Part shown: positions 7,786 to 16,308 of the stretch, one piece after another | Layout: each line of letters starts with the position of its first letter | Position numbering within the stretch: position 1 is the first letter of the stretch | Program-made: the position numbers and the translations under genes | NCBI RefSeq assembly: GCF_003999975.1 | Contig: NZ_RJAC01000043.1 | Span: 1 to 35,132, forward strand | Reading direction: 5' to 3' | DNA: 35,132 nt | Source: Actinoplanes solisilvae | GTDB taxonomy: Bacteria > Actinomycetota > Actinomycetes > Mycobacteriales > Micromonosporaceae | The notes under the pieces: generated by a model | The model's input: the letters and a program-made list of their open reading frames with translations, nothing else | Told to the model about the DNA's origin: nothing | Database searches by the model: none

Positions 7786-9378
7786 CTACCGGGCGGGTGC
7801 GGCGCGCTCCACGATCGCGGCGGTGTCGGCGCCGGGCGGCAGGGTGCCGAACGTGTGCCCCCAGTCGCCGCCGAGCCGGCTGGCGCAGAACGCGTCGGCG
7901 ACCGCGGGCGGGGCGTGCCGTACGAGCAGGGACGCCTGCAGCACCAGGGCCATCCGCTCGGCGACGCGGCGGGCCTCTTCCTCGGTGGGCGCGCCTTTGA
8001 GCCCGGCGATCGCGGCGTCGAGCCGGCGGTCGGCGCCCGCGGCCAGCGCCACCTCGGCCAGGAACGCCTCGAGGCTGTCGGGTTCGCGTCGCAGCGTACG
8101 GAGAATGTCGAGGGCCTGGACGTTGCCGGAGCCCTCCCAGATCGAGTTGAGAGGGGCGTCGCGGTAGAGCCGGGGGAGCCCGGATTCCTCGACGTAGCCG
8201 TTGCCGCCGAGGCATTCGAGGGCCTCGCCGACCACGGCGGGCTGGCGTTTGCAGACCCAGAATTTGCCGACCGCGATGGCCAGGCGCTTGAACGCCTGCT
8301 CGTTGCGGTCGACCGCGCCGGCCAGCCGCATGGCGAGCACGGTGGCGGCCTCGCTCTCCAGGGCCAGATCGGCCAGTACGTTACTCATGGCGGGCTTGTC
8401 GGCGAGGGGTCCGCCGAACGCGTGCCGGTGCCGGGTGTGGTGGATCGCCTGGTTGAGGGCGGCGCGCATGCCGGACGCCGAACCGGTCACGCAGTCGAGG
8501 CGGGTCATCGCGACCATCTCGATGATCGTGCGCACGCCCTGACCCTCGTCGCCGACCAGCCACGCGACCGTGTCGTCGAACTCGGGCTCGCTGCTGGCGT
8601 TGCTGCGGTTGCCCAGTTTGTCCTTGAGGCGCTGGATGCGGAACGTGTTGCGGGTGCCGTCGGGCAGCACGCGGGGCACGAGGAAACAGGAGAGCCCTTG
8701 CGGTGCCTGGGCGAGCACCAGGAACAGGTCGCACATGGGGGCGCTGGTGAACCACTTGTGGCCGCGCAGACGCCAGGTGCCGTCGGTTTCCGCGGTGGCG
8801 GTGGTGGTGTTGGCCCGCACGTCGGAGCCGCCCTGCTTCTCGGTCATGCCCATGCCGGCCAGCAGTCCCGCCTTGGCCACGGGGGTGCGAAGACCCGGAT
8901 CGTACGACCGGGAGGCGAGCAACGGTTCGTAACGGGCGGCCAGTTCCGAGGCGTGGCGCAGCGCGGGGACGACGGCGTAGGTCATCGAGATCGGGCAGGA
9001 GTGGCCGGCCTCGACCTGCGACCAGACGAACAGTCCGGCCGCGCGGGCCACGTGCACGCCGGGACGGTCGTCGGACCAGGAGGCGCCGGCCAGGCCCTCG
9101 CCGACCGCGACCTCCATCAACTTGTGCCACGAGGGGTGGAAGTCGACCTCGTCGACGCGATGCCCGTACCGGTCGTGGCTCTGCAGTCGCGGCTCGAACC
9201 GGTTCGCCTCGTCGGCCCAGCGTTGCGGCTCGGCCGTGCCCGCCAGCTTGCCCAGCCGGTGCAGGTCACCGGTCGCCCAGGCCGCCCCTTCACGCCCGAC
9301 GGCGGCAAGCAGCGCCTGATCAGCCGCGACGTCGTAGTCGACCAGGGGCGGCGCTTGGTTGAACACCTCGTGCGTCAC
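7786..9378 (-). CDS. aidB: AidB-like acyl-CoA dehydrogenase-family flavoprotein
   Basis: The 530-residue product aligns by eye with E. coli AidB along its length: THEVFNQ at the N-terminus, MGMTEKQGGSDV (about 176-187), HKWFTSAP (207-214), the run around RLKDKLGNRSNAS (250-262), then GYVEESGLPRLYR and NSIWEGSGNV near residues 420-435. AidB is an FAD-binding tetramer of the alkylation (Ada) response that binds DNA and is thought to protect it from alkylating agents; its natural dehydrogenase substrate is unresolved. GTG 9378 is chosen because THEVFNQ is a conserved AidB N-terminus; the frame stays open far upstream but is Arg/Pro/Gln-rich and antisense to the regulator gene. No ada/alkA neighbour is present. 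It heads the MFS and holin-like genes and is divergent from the HTH/NB-ARC gene. Confidence 0.93.
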   Translation of the reverse strand: MTHEVFNQAPPLVDYDVAADQALLAAVGREGAAWATGDLHRLGKLAGTAEPQRWADEANRFEPRLQSHDRYGHRVDEVDFHPSWHKLMEVAVGEGLAGASWSDDRPGVHVARAAGLFVWSQVEAGHSCPISMTYAVVPALRHASELAARYEPLLASRSYDPGLRTPVAKAGLLAGMGMTEKQGGSDVRANTTTATAETDGTWRLRGHKWFTSAPMCDLFLVLAQAPQGLSCFLVPRVLPDGTRNTFRIQRLKDKLGNRSNASSEPEFDDTVAWLVGDEGQGVRTIIEMVAMTRLDCVTGSASGMRAALNQAIHHTRHRHAFGGPLADKPAMSNVLADLALESEAATVLAMRLAGAVDRNEQAFKRLAIAVGKFWVCKRQPAVVGEALECLGGNGYVEESGLPRLYRDAPLNSIWEGSGNVQALDILRTLRREPDSLEAFLAEVALAAGADRRLDAAIAGLKGAPTEEEARRVAERMALVLQASLLVRHAPPAVADAFCASRLGGDWGHTFGTLPPGADTAAIVERAAPAR

Positions 9379-9498
9379 CCCCCGGAATCTACTCCTGGGT
9401 AACTTGCCGGGCCAGCGCCGACGTGTCCGGAGACTGACATCGCCGCTGGGGCCGCGGACGGGCATGGTTGAGGGAGTCGATCTGGCCTGGGGACGCCG

Positions 9499-11715
9499 AT
9501 GACTGGTGGAGGACCTGCTGAGCAGCTTCGGCATCTGCTCAATGAGATCAGGGTGCGTACGACCGTGGGTGGCCGGGCGATGACGTTCGGGGCGGTTGCC
9601 CGGCGGGCCGGGGTCGGGTCGGCGGGGTATGTCAGTGACGTGCTCAAGGGCAACCGGGTGCCGAGCCCGTCCGCCGCGGTCGCCTTCGCCGAAGCCATGG
9701 GCGCTACCGAGGACGAGGTGGTGCGGGTCGGTGCGCTCGCCCGGACGGCGCAGCAGATTCGGGTCGCCAAGCCGGAGACCGTGAAGGTCGCGCGACTGGT
9801 CAAGGCGGCGCCGCAGGGGTTCGTGGGGCGCGGGGACGACCTGAACGTGCTCTCGTCGCTTGCGGGAGTGCTGGGGCGGGGTGCGCCGCAGCGAACCATC
9901 ACGCGGGTCAGCGGGCTGGCCGGAGTCGGGAAGACGTGGTTCGTGCTGCATTGGGCGCACCGCCACCTGGCGAAGTTCCCCCACGGGCAGCTCTACGCCG
10001 ACCTGCGCGGGTTCGCCGAGAGTGCCGAGCCGGCCTGGCCGCCCGAGCTGCTGCCGCGTTTTCTGCGGGCGCTGGGCGTCGCGGCGGGCGCGATCCCGGC
10101 CGACGCTGATGACCAGGCCGCGCTCTTCAGCGAGGTGACCCGGGGGCGGCGGCTGCTGGTCGTGCTGGACAACGTGGCCGAGCTGGGGCAGATCGAGCCG
10201 CTGCTGCCCGACGGGCCCAGCACCGTGATCGTCACCAGCCGCAATCACCTGCGTGAGCTGCTGGTCGGCTGGGGTGCCGGGGCGTTGCAGCTCGCCGGGC
10301 TGACCGATCCCGAGGCGCGGTCGCTGCTGGCCTCGGGCGCGGTGGCGAGCCGGGCCGAGGCCGATCCGGGCGCGCTCGACGAGCTGGTCGGGCTGTGCGG
10401 TGGGCTGCCCCTGGCGTTGAGCATCGTGCGCTCGCAGGCGGTGATCCAGGCCGGGTGGCCGCTCGGCGAGGTCGCCGCGTTCTATCGCGACGGGCCGGAG
10501 CTTCCGGGCATCTTCTGGTCCGAGTACGACCGGTTCGGGCCCGACGTTCGCGCCGCGTTCCGGCTGCTGGGGCTCTGTCCCGGCGTCGACGTCGAGCTGG
10601 CCGGGGCGGCCAGCCTGCTCGGGCGGCCGCTCGCCGAGACCGCCGGTCTGCTGCATCTGCTGGTCAGCAAGAGCCTGCTCGAGCAGCCCGCCCGCGACCG
10701 GTTCCGCATGCACGACCTGGTCCTCGCGTTCGCCCGCGCCCGCGCCGAGGCCGAACTGGCGCTCGACGAGCGGATCGCCGCGCGGCGACGGCTGGCCGAC
10801 TCGCTGCTCGCCGGGGCGCACGCCGCGCAGCAGCAGCTCAGCCCGCACCGGCCCGCGGTCACGTTGGACGATCCGGGGCCGCTGGTGGTGCCGATGCGGC
10901 CGGCCGGGGACGCGATGAGCTGGTTCGACGGCCGCTACCCGATGCTGACCGGCCTGCAGCGCTACGCCGCCGGGCAGGGCTGGGACGCGATGGTGTGGCA
11001 GCTCGCGTGGAGTCTCGACGACTACCACTACCGGCGTGGGCTGTTCGCCGCGCACGAGCAGGCCTGGCGGCGGGGTCTGACAGCAGCCGAGCGGTCCGGC
11101 GACCCCGAGGCCCTGGCCCTGGCCCGGCTCTGCCTCGGCAACATCCTGACCCGCGCCGACCGCCGCGACGAGGCCCTGCCGCTGCTGGAGCAGGCCCGCG
11201 CCTGGTTCGCCGGGAACAGGGACCTCGCCGGGCTCGCGCAGAGCCACCGCGCCCTGCAGTTCGGCGCGGCCGGACCCGAGCACCTGCACCACGCGCAGCG
11301 GGCCCTGGAACTGTTCCGCGAGCTGGGTGATCCGGTGTGGATCGCGATCGCGCTCAACGCGGTCGGCGAGTGCCTGGCCCGTCTCGGCCGCCCGGACGAG
11401 GCCCGGCGGCACTGCACGGAGGCCCTCGGGCTGCATCGCGAGCTGGGCAACGCGTCGGGGGAGGCGGCGGCGCTCGACAGCCTCGGCATCGCGGCGGCCG
11501 CGGCGGGGGACCGGGACGAGGCGGAGCGTCACTATCGGGCGGCGATCACGCTCTATCGCGGGCTGCGCAATTCGTCGTCCGAGGCCAACACTCTCGTACG
11601 CCTCGGCGAGGTGCTGGACGAGTCACGAGCGCGGGCCGAGTGGGCGCGGGCCGTGGAGCTGCTCGACGAACAGGGACGCGCGGACGAGGCCGACGAGGTG
11701 CGACGCCGCCTCTGA
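9499..11715 (+). CDS. HTH-NB-ARC-TPR (STAND) transcriptional regulator
   Basis: This 738-residue protein has three parts. Residues about 8-80 form a lambda-repressor/XRE-type helix-turn-helix (FGAVARRAGVGSAGYVSDVL). The NB-ARC ATPase has Walker A GLAGVGKT at 139-146, Walker B LLVVLDNV at 219-226 and a TSRN sensor at 246-249, followed by the GLPLAL motif. The C-terminal third is TPR-like, with repeated ALxxLGxxxxxxGDxxEAxxHY patterns (about 515-720). Such proteins are ATP-switched regulators related to AfsR without the SARP domain. It is transcribed divergently from aidB (120 bases between starts), which suggests but does not show that it controls the aidB-MFS group or itself. ATG 9499 is used; the upstream spacer has no strong Shine-Dalgarno. 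Confidence 0.9.
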   Translation: MTGGGPAEQLRHLLNEIRVRTTVGGRAMTFGAVARRAGVGSAGYVSDVLKGNRVPSPSAAVAFAEAMGATEDEVVRVGALARTAQQIRVAKPETVKVARLVKAAPQGFVGRGDDLNVLSSLAGVLGRGAPQRTITRVSGLAGVGKTWFVLHWAHRHLAKFPHGQLYADLRGFAESAEPAWPPELLPRFLRALGVAAGAIPADADDQAALFSEVTRGRRLLVVLDNVAELGQIEPLLPDGPSTVIVTSRNHLRELLVGWGAGALQLAGLTDPEARSLLASGAVASRAEADPGALDELVGLCGGLPLALSIVRSQAVIQAGWPLGEVAAFYRDGPELPGIFWSEYDRFGPDVRAAFRLLGLCPGVDVELAGAASLLGRPLAETAGLLHLLVSKSLLEQPARDRFRMHDLVLAFARARAEAELALDERIAARRRLADSLLAGAHAAQQQLSPHRPAVTLDDPGPLVVPMRPAGDAMSWFDGRYPMLTGLQRYAAGQGWDAMVWQLAWSLDDYHYRRGLFAAHEQAWRRGLTAAERSGDPEALALARLCLGNILTRADRRDEALPLLEQARAWFAGNRDLAGLAQSHRALQFGAAGPEHLHHAQRALELFRELGDPVWIAIALNAVGECLARLGRPDEARRHCTEALGLHRELGNASGEAAALDSLGIAAAAAGDRDEAERHYRAAITLYRGLRNSSSEANTLVRLGEVLDESRARAEWARAVELLDEQGRADEADEVRRRL

Positions 11716-11818
11716 GAGTTCGCTCAAGATTCGTACGGGAAGGGCCGTTGACCTGGGCAGTGCGGGCAATCGTTCGCTGCTCGGATGAAGCGAACGGGAA
11801 CGGGCGCAGAGTCGCAGG

Positions 11819-12283
11819 ATGACCCCGAGATTCACGCTTGAAGCCGCTGCCCGGGCCCTGGTCGGGCGGTTGGCGCCGGCCGAGCTCGACGCGCTGCCGA
11901 TGATCAGCGCCGGTTTCCACCACGACCGCGACGTGCGCCGCCGCATCACGTACGACGTGCTGCGCGCGCGGGCGGCCGGGCCCGAGGCGGTTGCGCCGGT
12001 GGCCGTGGTGCTGCTCAACGCGCTGGCCACCGACCTGCTCGCCGGGTGGGCCGGGGACGACGACGGGCTGCTCGGCCGGTGGCGCCGGCGCCGGGCCGTG
12101 GCCGCCTCGATCGACCGACCGGCCGCTCCGGAGAGCGAACTGCCGCATCTCGAAGGCGAGCAGGCGGCCCGGGTGGCGTTGCGGTGCCGCGAGTTCGCCC
12201 TGCTCAGCGGCCTGCCCGAAGTGCAGGCGGAGACGATGGCCCGCCTGATAGCCGAGATGCTGGTGACAGCGCCCGTCGGCTGA
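11819..12283 (+). CDS. Hypothetical protein, mostly helical (154 aa)
   Basis: The frame opens at ATG 11819 and ends at TGA 12281. The sequence is largely helical, with an acidic/Leu pattern (PRFTLEAAARALVGRLAPAE at the start) and a short basic patch RWRRRRAVA near the middle. There is no signal peptide or clear membrane span, and no family is recognised. It follows the STAND regulator on the same strand by 103 bases, and the 35-bp repeats begin 2 bases after its stop. Composition is consistent with a real gene. Confidence 0.7.
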   Translation: MTPRFTLEAAARALVGRLAPAELDALPMISAGFHHDRDVRRRITYDVLRARAAGPEAVAPVAVVLLNALATDLLAGWAGDDDGLLGRWRRRRAVAASIDRPAAPESELPHLEGEQAARVALRCREFALLSGLPEVQAETMARLIAEMLVTAPVG

Positions 12284-12285
12284 CG

Positions 12286-12460
12286 CCTGATCTTGCGCCG
12301 GTGTCGAGGCGGCATGACGGCTTGAACTTCCGCCTGCGTCGAGGCGGCACGACGGCCTGATCTTGCGCCTGCGTCGAGGCGGCACGACGGCCTGATCTTG
12401 CGCCTGCGTCGAGGCGGCACGACGGCTTGAACTTCCGCGCGCGTTGAATCGGCACGACCA
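12286..12460. repeat. Five tandem 35-bp units with internal dyads
   Basis: Units start at 12286, 12321, 12356, 12391 and 12426. Each ends in a conserved block like CGTCGAGGCGGCACGACGG, in which CGTCG pairs with CGACG to give a small hairpin. The first part of the unit alternates between two versions, CCTGATCTTGCGCC (units 1, 3, 4) and CTTGAACTTCCGC (units 2, 5). Units 3 and 4 are identical; unit 5 is the most diverged. The 35-base period is not a multiple of three, so it is not a coding repeat. It lies between the hypothetical gene and the dynamin operon. Confidence 0.9.
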
Positions 12461-12800
12461 CCGGAGAGCTTCCTGCTCGGCGCCAGGACGGTGGTCGCAG
12501 CGCGAAGCGGTGGCCCTGGTGGCCGGCGGCTGCCCCTGCCGCCGGCCACCATCGGGCCACGACGTCTCCCGAGGCCACATCCGCATCCCGGCTTCGCACG
12601 CGCCGCTCGGGGTGCCGTGCCGGGCGGCGCGTGCGAAGGTCCGGGGGATGCGGTGGCCGGTGCAGGACGAGAGTCCTGGGTTGGAAGGATGGCGCACAAC
12701 GTCGCACACGGCCAGTCCCCCGTACGTGTCGGATTTCCGTCGCGTGATCGGATGGCGGCAGACGATATGGTCGGGCGTTACGAAGCGGAGGGGGAGCGGG
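12461..12800 (+). other. Non-coding leader of the dynamin operon
   Basis: No convincing gene is seen here. Frames are open on both strands but are Arg/Pro/Ala-rich and lack plausible starts. The 3' end carries the Shine-Dalgarno of the following gene, GGAGGGGGAGCGGG directly before TTG 12801. The operon promoter presumably lies here, but no confident -35/-10 pair could be picked. Confidence 0.5.
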
Positions 12801-14501
12801 TTGACCGACGTGCTCGCCCAGCTCGCCACCGGGCGTGAGCTCGCCGTCGCGGCCGGTCGCGCCGACCTGGCCGCCCGTCTTGAGCGGGCCGAGACGACCC
12901 TGCGGACGGGCGCCGACATCGCCGTGGCCGTTGTCGGCGAGTTCAAGCAGGGCAAGAGCTCGCTGGTGAACGCGTTGCTGCGTACCGACCTGTGCCCGGT
13001 CGACGCCGACGTCGTCACCGCGCTGCCCACGATCGTCCGGTTCGGACGGCCACCGGCCGCGTTCCTGATCGCCGACAACGACAAGCGTGACGCGATCGAG
13101 TTCTCCGAGGCGGCCAAGCACATCACCGAGATCGACGCCGAGCCCGCCGCCCGCGCCGTCGAGGTGCGTCTCGACCGGCGGCTGCTCGGGGCGGGCCTCG
13201 CGGTCATCGACACGCCGGGCGTCGGCGGGCTCGAATCGGCCCAGGGCAACCTGACGATGGCGACGCTCACGCTGGCCGGGGCCGCACTCTTCGTGACCGA
13301 CGCGGCGCAGGAGCTCACCGCCCCCGAGGTCGACTTCCTCCGGCGTACGCTGCAGCGTTGCCCGCGCACGGCGGTGGTGCTGACCAAGACCGACCTGCAC
13401 GCGGAGTGGCGGCGGATCGCGGCGATCAACGAGGGGCACCTGCGGGCGGCCGGGCTCGACGTGCCGGTCGTGCCCGTCTCGTCGTTCCTGCGGCTGCGCG
13501 CCCAGGTCCGCGACGACACGGCGCTGAACGAGGAGTCCGGCTTCCCGCGCCTGGTCGACTGGCTGCGCTGTGACCTGCTCGAGACCGTCGCCGCCGAGCG
13601 GGTTGCCGCCGCGCGGGCCGAGTTGTCCTTCGTGACTGCCCAGCTGCGCGAACGCCTCGACGCGCAACGGGCCGCCGCGGTCGATCCGGGGACGGCTGTG
13701 GCTGCGTACGCGGAGAAGGCTCGCCGCGGCGCCCGCCTCGAGACCGGCACGTGGCAGACCGTGCTCGGCGACGGGATTCAGGACCTCGCGGCCGACGTCG
13801 ACCACGACCTGCGCGAACGGCTCCGGCTGATGATCAACCAGGGGGAGGCGCTGCTGGCCGCGTCCGACCCGCGCGACACGTGGCGTGACTTCCAGGCGTG
13901 GGCCGCGCGCGAGGCGTCCCGGGCGGCCGCCGACAACCTGATGCTGCTGGTCAACCGGGCCGAACAGCTCGCGGGTGAGGTGGCCCGGCGTTTCGGGATG
14001 GAGGCGCACGACCTCAGTGCCACGCTGCCCCCGGCCGTACCGGCTCTGCACAAGGCCCGTGACTTCGAGCTCGACTTCCAGCAGTCGGGTCTGCAGCAGT
14101 TCCTAGGCGCGTTCAGCGCGGCCCGGGTGGCGTACGGTGGCTTCTTCCTGCTCGGCGGCGTGGGAGCACTGGTCGGTGTGGCGTGGGCGGCGCCGCTGGG
14201 GCTGCTGGCCGGCGTCGCGTTCGGGCGGCGGCTCGTCAGGGCCGAGAAGGAGCGCCAGGTGCAGCAACGTCGCCACCAGGCCGGTCAAGAGCTGCGACGG
14301 TACGTCGACGAGGTCGGTTTCCACGTCGGTCGCGACAGTCGTGAGGCGGTCCGGCGCACGCAACGGCATCTGCGCGACGAGTTCGCGGAAAGAGCCCGCG
14401 AGTTGAGCCGTTCCGCCGCGTCGGCCTCGGCCGCCGTACGGGAGGTCGCCGCCCTGCCCGAACACCAGCGACGATCGCTTCTGGGCAGGTTGGAGGCATG
14501 A
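12801..14501 (+). CDS. Dynamin-like GTPase, membrane-associated (first of a pair)
   Basis: The product is 566 residues. GTPase motifs are complete: P-loop GEFKQGKSS at 46-54, G3 DTPG at 137-140 and G4 TKTD at 195-198. A long helical region follows, and residues about 448-480 form a hydrophobic pair (FFLLGGVGALVGVAWAAPLG and onward), then a basic patch and a helical C-terminus. Bacterial dynamin-like proteins remodel or fuse membranes; in Streptomyces a DynA/DynB pair acts at sporulation septa, and mycobacteria carry IniA/IniC. The TTG start is chosen because it directly follows the GGAGGGGGAGCGGG ribosome-binding site, and sequence upstream of it is not protein-like. The stop overlaps the next start (ATGA), so the two are translationally coupled and probably act together. 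Confidence 0.9.
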   Translation: MTDVLAQLATGRELAVAAGRADLAARLERAETTLRTGADIAVAVVGEFKQGKSSLVNALLRTDLCPVDADVVTALPTIVRFGRPPAAFLIADNDKRDAIEFSEAAKHITEIDAEPAARAVEVRLDRRLLGAGLAVIDTPGVGGLESAQGNLTMATLTLAGAALFVTDAAQELTAPEVDFLRRTLQRCPRTAVVLTKTDLHAEWRRIAAINEGHLRAAGLDVPVVPVSSFLRLRAQVRDDTALNEESGFPRLVDWLRCDLLETVAAERVAAARAELSFVTAQLRERLDAQRAAAVDPGTAVAAYAEKARRGARLETGTWQTVLGDGIQDLAADVDHDLRERLRLMINQGEALLAASDPRDTWRDFQAWAAREASRAAADNLMLLVNRAEQLAGEVARRFGMEAHDLSATLPPAVPALHKARDFELDFQQSGLQQFLGAFSAARVAYGGFFLLGGVGALVGVAWAAPLGLLAGVAFGRRLVRAEKERQVQQRRHQAGQELRRYVDEVGFHVGRDSREAVRRTQRHLRDEFAERARELSRSAASASAAVREVAALPEHQRRSLLGRLEA

Positions 14502-15871
14502 CCCTCCTTTCGCGTACGAGAGAGCTGCTCGACCAGGCCGTCGGCGCGACCGGCGACCCGCGGCTGGTGCGGGCGCGGCACCGCCTCGACGAGCCGCTGC
14601 GGGTGGCGATCGCGGGTAAGCTCAAGGCCGGGAAGTCGACGCTGCTCAACGCGCTGATCGGCGAGGGTGTGGCGCCGACCGACGCGGGGGAGTGCACGCG
14701 CCTGGTCACCTGGTATGCCGACGGTCCCGGCTACATGGCCATGTGTCATCTGCGCGACGGCCGTGCCGAGGACCGCCCGTTCGTGCGGCGCGACGGTGCC
14801 CTGCGCATCGACCTGGGGCATCCGATCGACGACGTCGACCGGCTGACGGTGCGCGTACCCAGCGCGCGCTTGCGACGGCACACGCTCATCGACACGCCCG
14901 GCATCGAGTCGCTGTCCACTGAGGTCTCGGCCCGCGCGAGCACGGTGCACGGCGGGGCCGACGCGGTCGTCTACCTGCTGCGCCATCTGCACGGCGGCGA
15001 CGTGCGGTTCCTCGAGACCTTCCAGGGTGGGGTGGGGACACCGGTGAACGTGGTCGGGGTGCTGTCGCGGGCGGACGAGATCGGCGGCTGCCGGCTTGAC
15101 GCGATGACGGCCGCCGCCCGCGTGGCCGCGCGCTACACGTCCGACGAACGGCTGCGGCGGCTCTGCCCGGTCGTGGTGCCCGTGGCCGGCCTGCTGGGCG
15201 CGGCCGGGGCGACGCTGCGCGAGGACGAATACCGCGCACTGGCCCAGGTCGCGGCCCTGCCGATGGACGACATCGTCGAGCTGTTGCTGACCGCCGACCG
15301 CTTCGCCGCCATTGACGATCGGCGGCGGCTCCTGGGGCGGCTCGGCCTCTTCGGCGTACGGCTGAGCGCGCGCCTCATCCGCGAAGGCGAGGTGACCGAC
15401 GCGGCCGGGCTCGCCACCGCCCTCACCTCACACAGTGGCATCTCGTCGCTGCGCGCGGTGCTGGCCACCCACATCGAGGGCCGCGCCGACGTGCTCAAGG
15501 CCCGTACGGCCCTGGCCGCCCTCGACGACTGCCTGCCGCCCGGCTCCCCACTGATCGCCGCCGCCGAACGAATCCGCGCCGGCGCTCACGAGTTCGTCGA
15601 ACTGCGCCTGCTGCATGACCTGCGCTCGGGCCGCCTGGGGGTCGCCGACGACCGCCGCGGCGAACTGGACCTGCTCCTCGGCGGTGCCGGGGGTTCGCCC
15701 CGCGACCGGCTGGGCCTGCCGTCGTCGGCCCCGCCGGAAGAGATCGCCGACGCGGCCCGCGCCGCCCAGGCCCGCTGGCAACGCCTGGCCGAACACCCAC
15801 TGTCCTCCCGCGACGTGCGCGCCGCGGCCCGCGCGGCCGCCCGCACCTGCGAGGGCATCCTGGCCGGTTGA
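14498..15871 (+). CDS. Second dynamin-like GTPase, coupled to the first
   Basis: The product is 457 residues. The P-loop is GKLKAGKST at 40-48 and G3 is DTPG at 132-135; the G4 position reads SRAD (190-193) rather than N/TKxD, so guanine specificity may be weaker. No obvious membrane span is present, unlike the first protein, so it may be the soluble partner. The C-terminus (ending in CEGILAG) has a DnaJ/helix-like segment RLGLPSSAPPEEIADAARAA. Paired dynamins commonly form hetero-oligomers; a role with the preceding protein in membrane remodelling, septation or stress is inferred from the 4-base ATGA overlap. Confidence 0.88.
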   Translation: MTLLSRTRELLDQAVGATGDPRLVRARHRLDEPLRVAIAGKLKAGKSTLLNALIGEGVAPTDAGECTRLVTWYADGPGYMAMCHLRDGRAEDRPFVRRDGALRIDLGHPIDDVDRLTVRVPSARLRRHTLIDTPGIESLSTEVSARASTVHGGADAVVYLLRHLHGGDVRFLETFQGGVGTPVNVVGVLSRADEIGGCRLDAMTAAARVAARYTSDERLRRLCPVVVPVAGLLGAAGATLREDEYRALAQVAALPMDDIVELLLTADRFAAIDDRRRLLGRLGLFGVRLSARLIREGEVTDAAGLATALTSHSGISSLRAVLATHIEGRADVLKARTALAALDDCLPPGSPLIAAAERIRAGAHEFVELRLLHDLRSGRLGVADDRRGELDLLLGGAGGSPRDRLGLPSSAPPEEIADAARAAQARWQRLAEHPLSSRDVRAAARAAARTCEGILAG

Positions 15872-15891
15872 CGCGTGAGCCGCGGACCAGC

Positions 15892-15911
15892 ACCCGGCCT
15901 CGCCGCCGGGT
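15892..15911 (+). terminator. Hairpin terminator candidate after the dynamin pair
   Basis: ACCCGGC (15892-15898) pairs perfectly with GCCGGGT (15905-15911) around a 6-base loop, 20 bases after the second GTPase stop. There is no T-run. Confidence 0.5.
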
Positions 15912-16179
15912 CTCGATCGGCGAGGTCAGTGCTCCCCCGGGCGAAGGGCCGGGTAGTCGGTGCAGCCCGTTCCAGCCCGATGGCCGCCGCGACGGCCTTG
16001 ACCACCTCGACGGGAAACCGGATCCGGCCCGCGATGCCGCCTCCCCGCTCGTCGTCACGCTGGTTGACGTTTGTGGACAGGAACTGGCGCAGCAGGAAAC
16101 CGAAGGCGCCGCGCAGCTCCATCCCGTCGAAGCCTGCGGCGACGGCGGTGCGGGCCGACGACACGAATCCCGCCTCGCC
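15910..16179 (-). pseudogene. Internal fragment of an Old Yellow Enzyme-type flavin oxidoreductase
   Basis: On the minus strand, FVSSARTAVAAGFDGMELRG, FLLRQFLSTNVNQRDDERGG and GRIRFPVEVVKAVAAAIG match the middle of the NADH:flavin oxidoreductase/OYE family (normally AGFDGVELHGANGYLxxQFL followed by NxRxDxYGGSxExRxRF). Only about 90 of roughly 360 residues remain. The N-terminal barrel half and the C-terminus are missing, and key positions have drifted: HGANG has become RGAFG, losing the conserved His/Asn that contact substrate and flavin. The frame stays open beyond the similarity but only as Arg/Pro-rich sequence. It is a deletion remnant lying between the dynamin operon and the operator-like site. 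Confidence 0.8.
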
Positions 16180-16226
16180 TGCTCCCGGTTGCGCGGCGAG
16201 ACGGATCGGCGATTGACAGACACCTC

Positions 16227-16265
16227 GGTAGAGTAGTGCACTATTCGATAGCGCTTCCCTCTACC
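16227..16265. promoter_or_regulatory. Palindromic operator candidate between OYE remnant and lipoprotein
   Basis: TAGTGCACTA (16234-16243) is a perfect 10-bp palindrome. It lies within a larger dyad, GGTAGAG (16227-16233) pairing with CTCTACC (16259-16265). It is 44-83 bases upstream of the lipoprotein start and faces the OYE remnant on the other side. OYE genes are often controlled by TetR-type repressors at such palindromes, so it may be the surviving operator of the lost gene, or the control site of the lipoprotein. Confidence 0.45.
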
Positions 16266-16308
16266 AAACTTTGCGATCACCGCCTACTTCGGACAGGAAC
16301 GGCAGACA

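Noticed and set aside
9379..11532. Upstream extension of the aidB frame on the minus strand to a protein of about 1,250 residues
   Set aside because: Beyond GTG 9378 the sequence is Arg/Pro/Gln-rich and antisense to the well-supported HTH/NB-ARC gene, a GC-bias shadow.
12286..12460. Possible CRISPR array
   Set aside because: The 35-bp units are directly contiguous with no unique spacers of 30-40 bases, and no cas gene is nearby.
11546..14051. Minus-strand open frames opposite the dynamin genes and the 35-bp repeats
   Set aside because: They show low-complexity Arg/Ser/Pro translation and no starts with ribosome-binding sites, and the repeats shift frame every unit because 35 is not a multiple of three.
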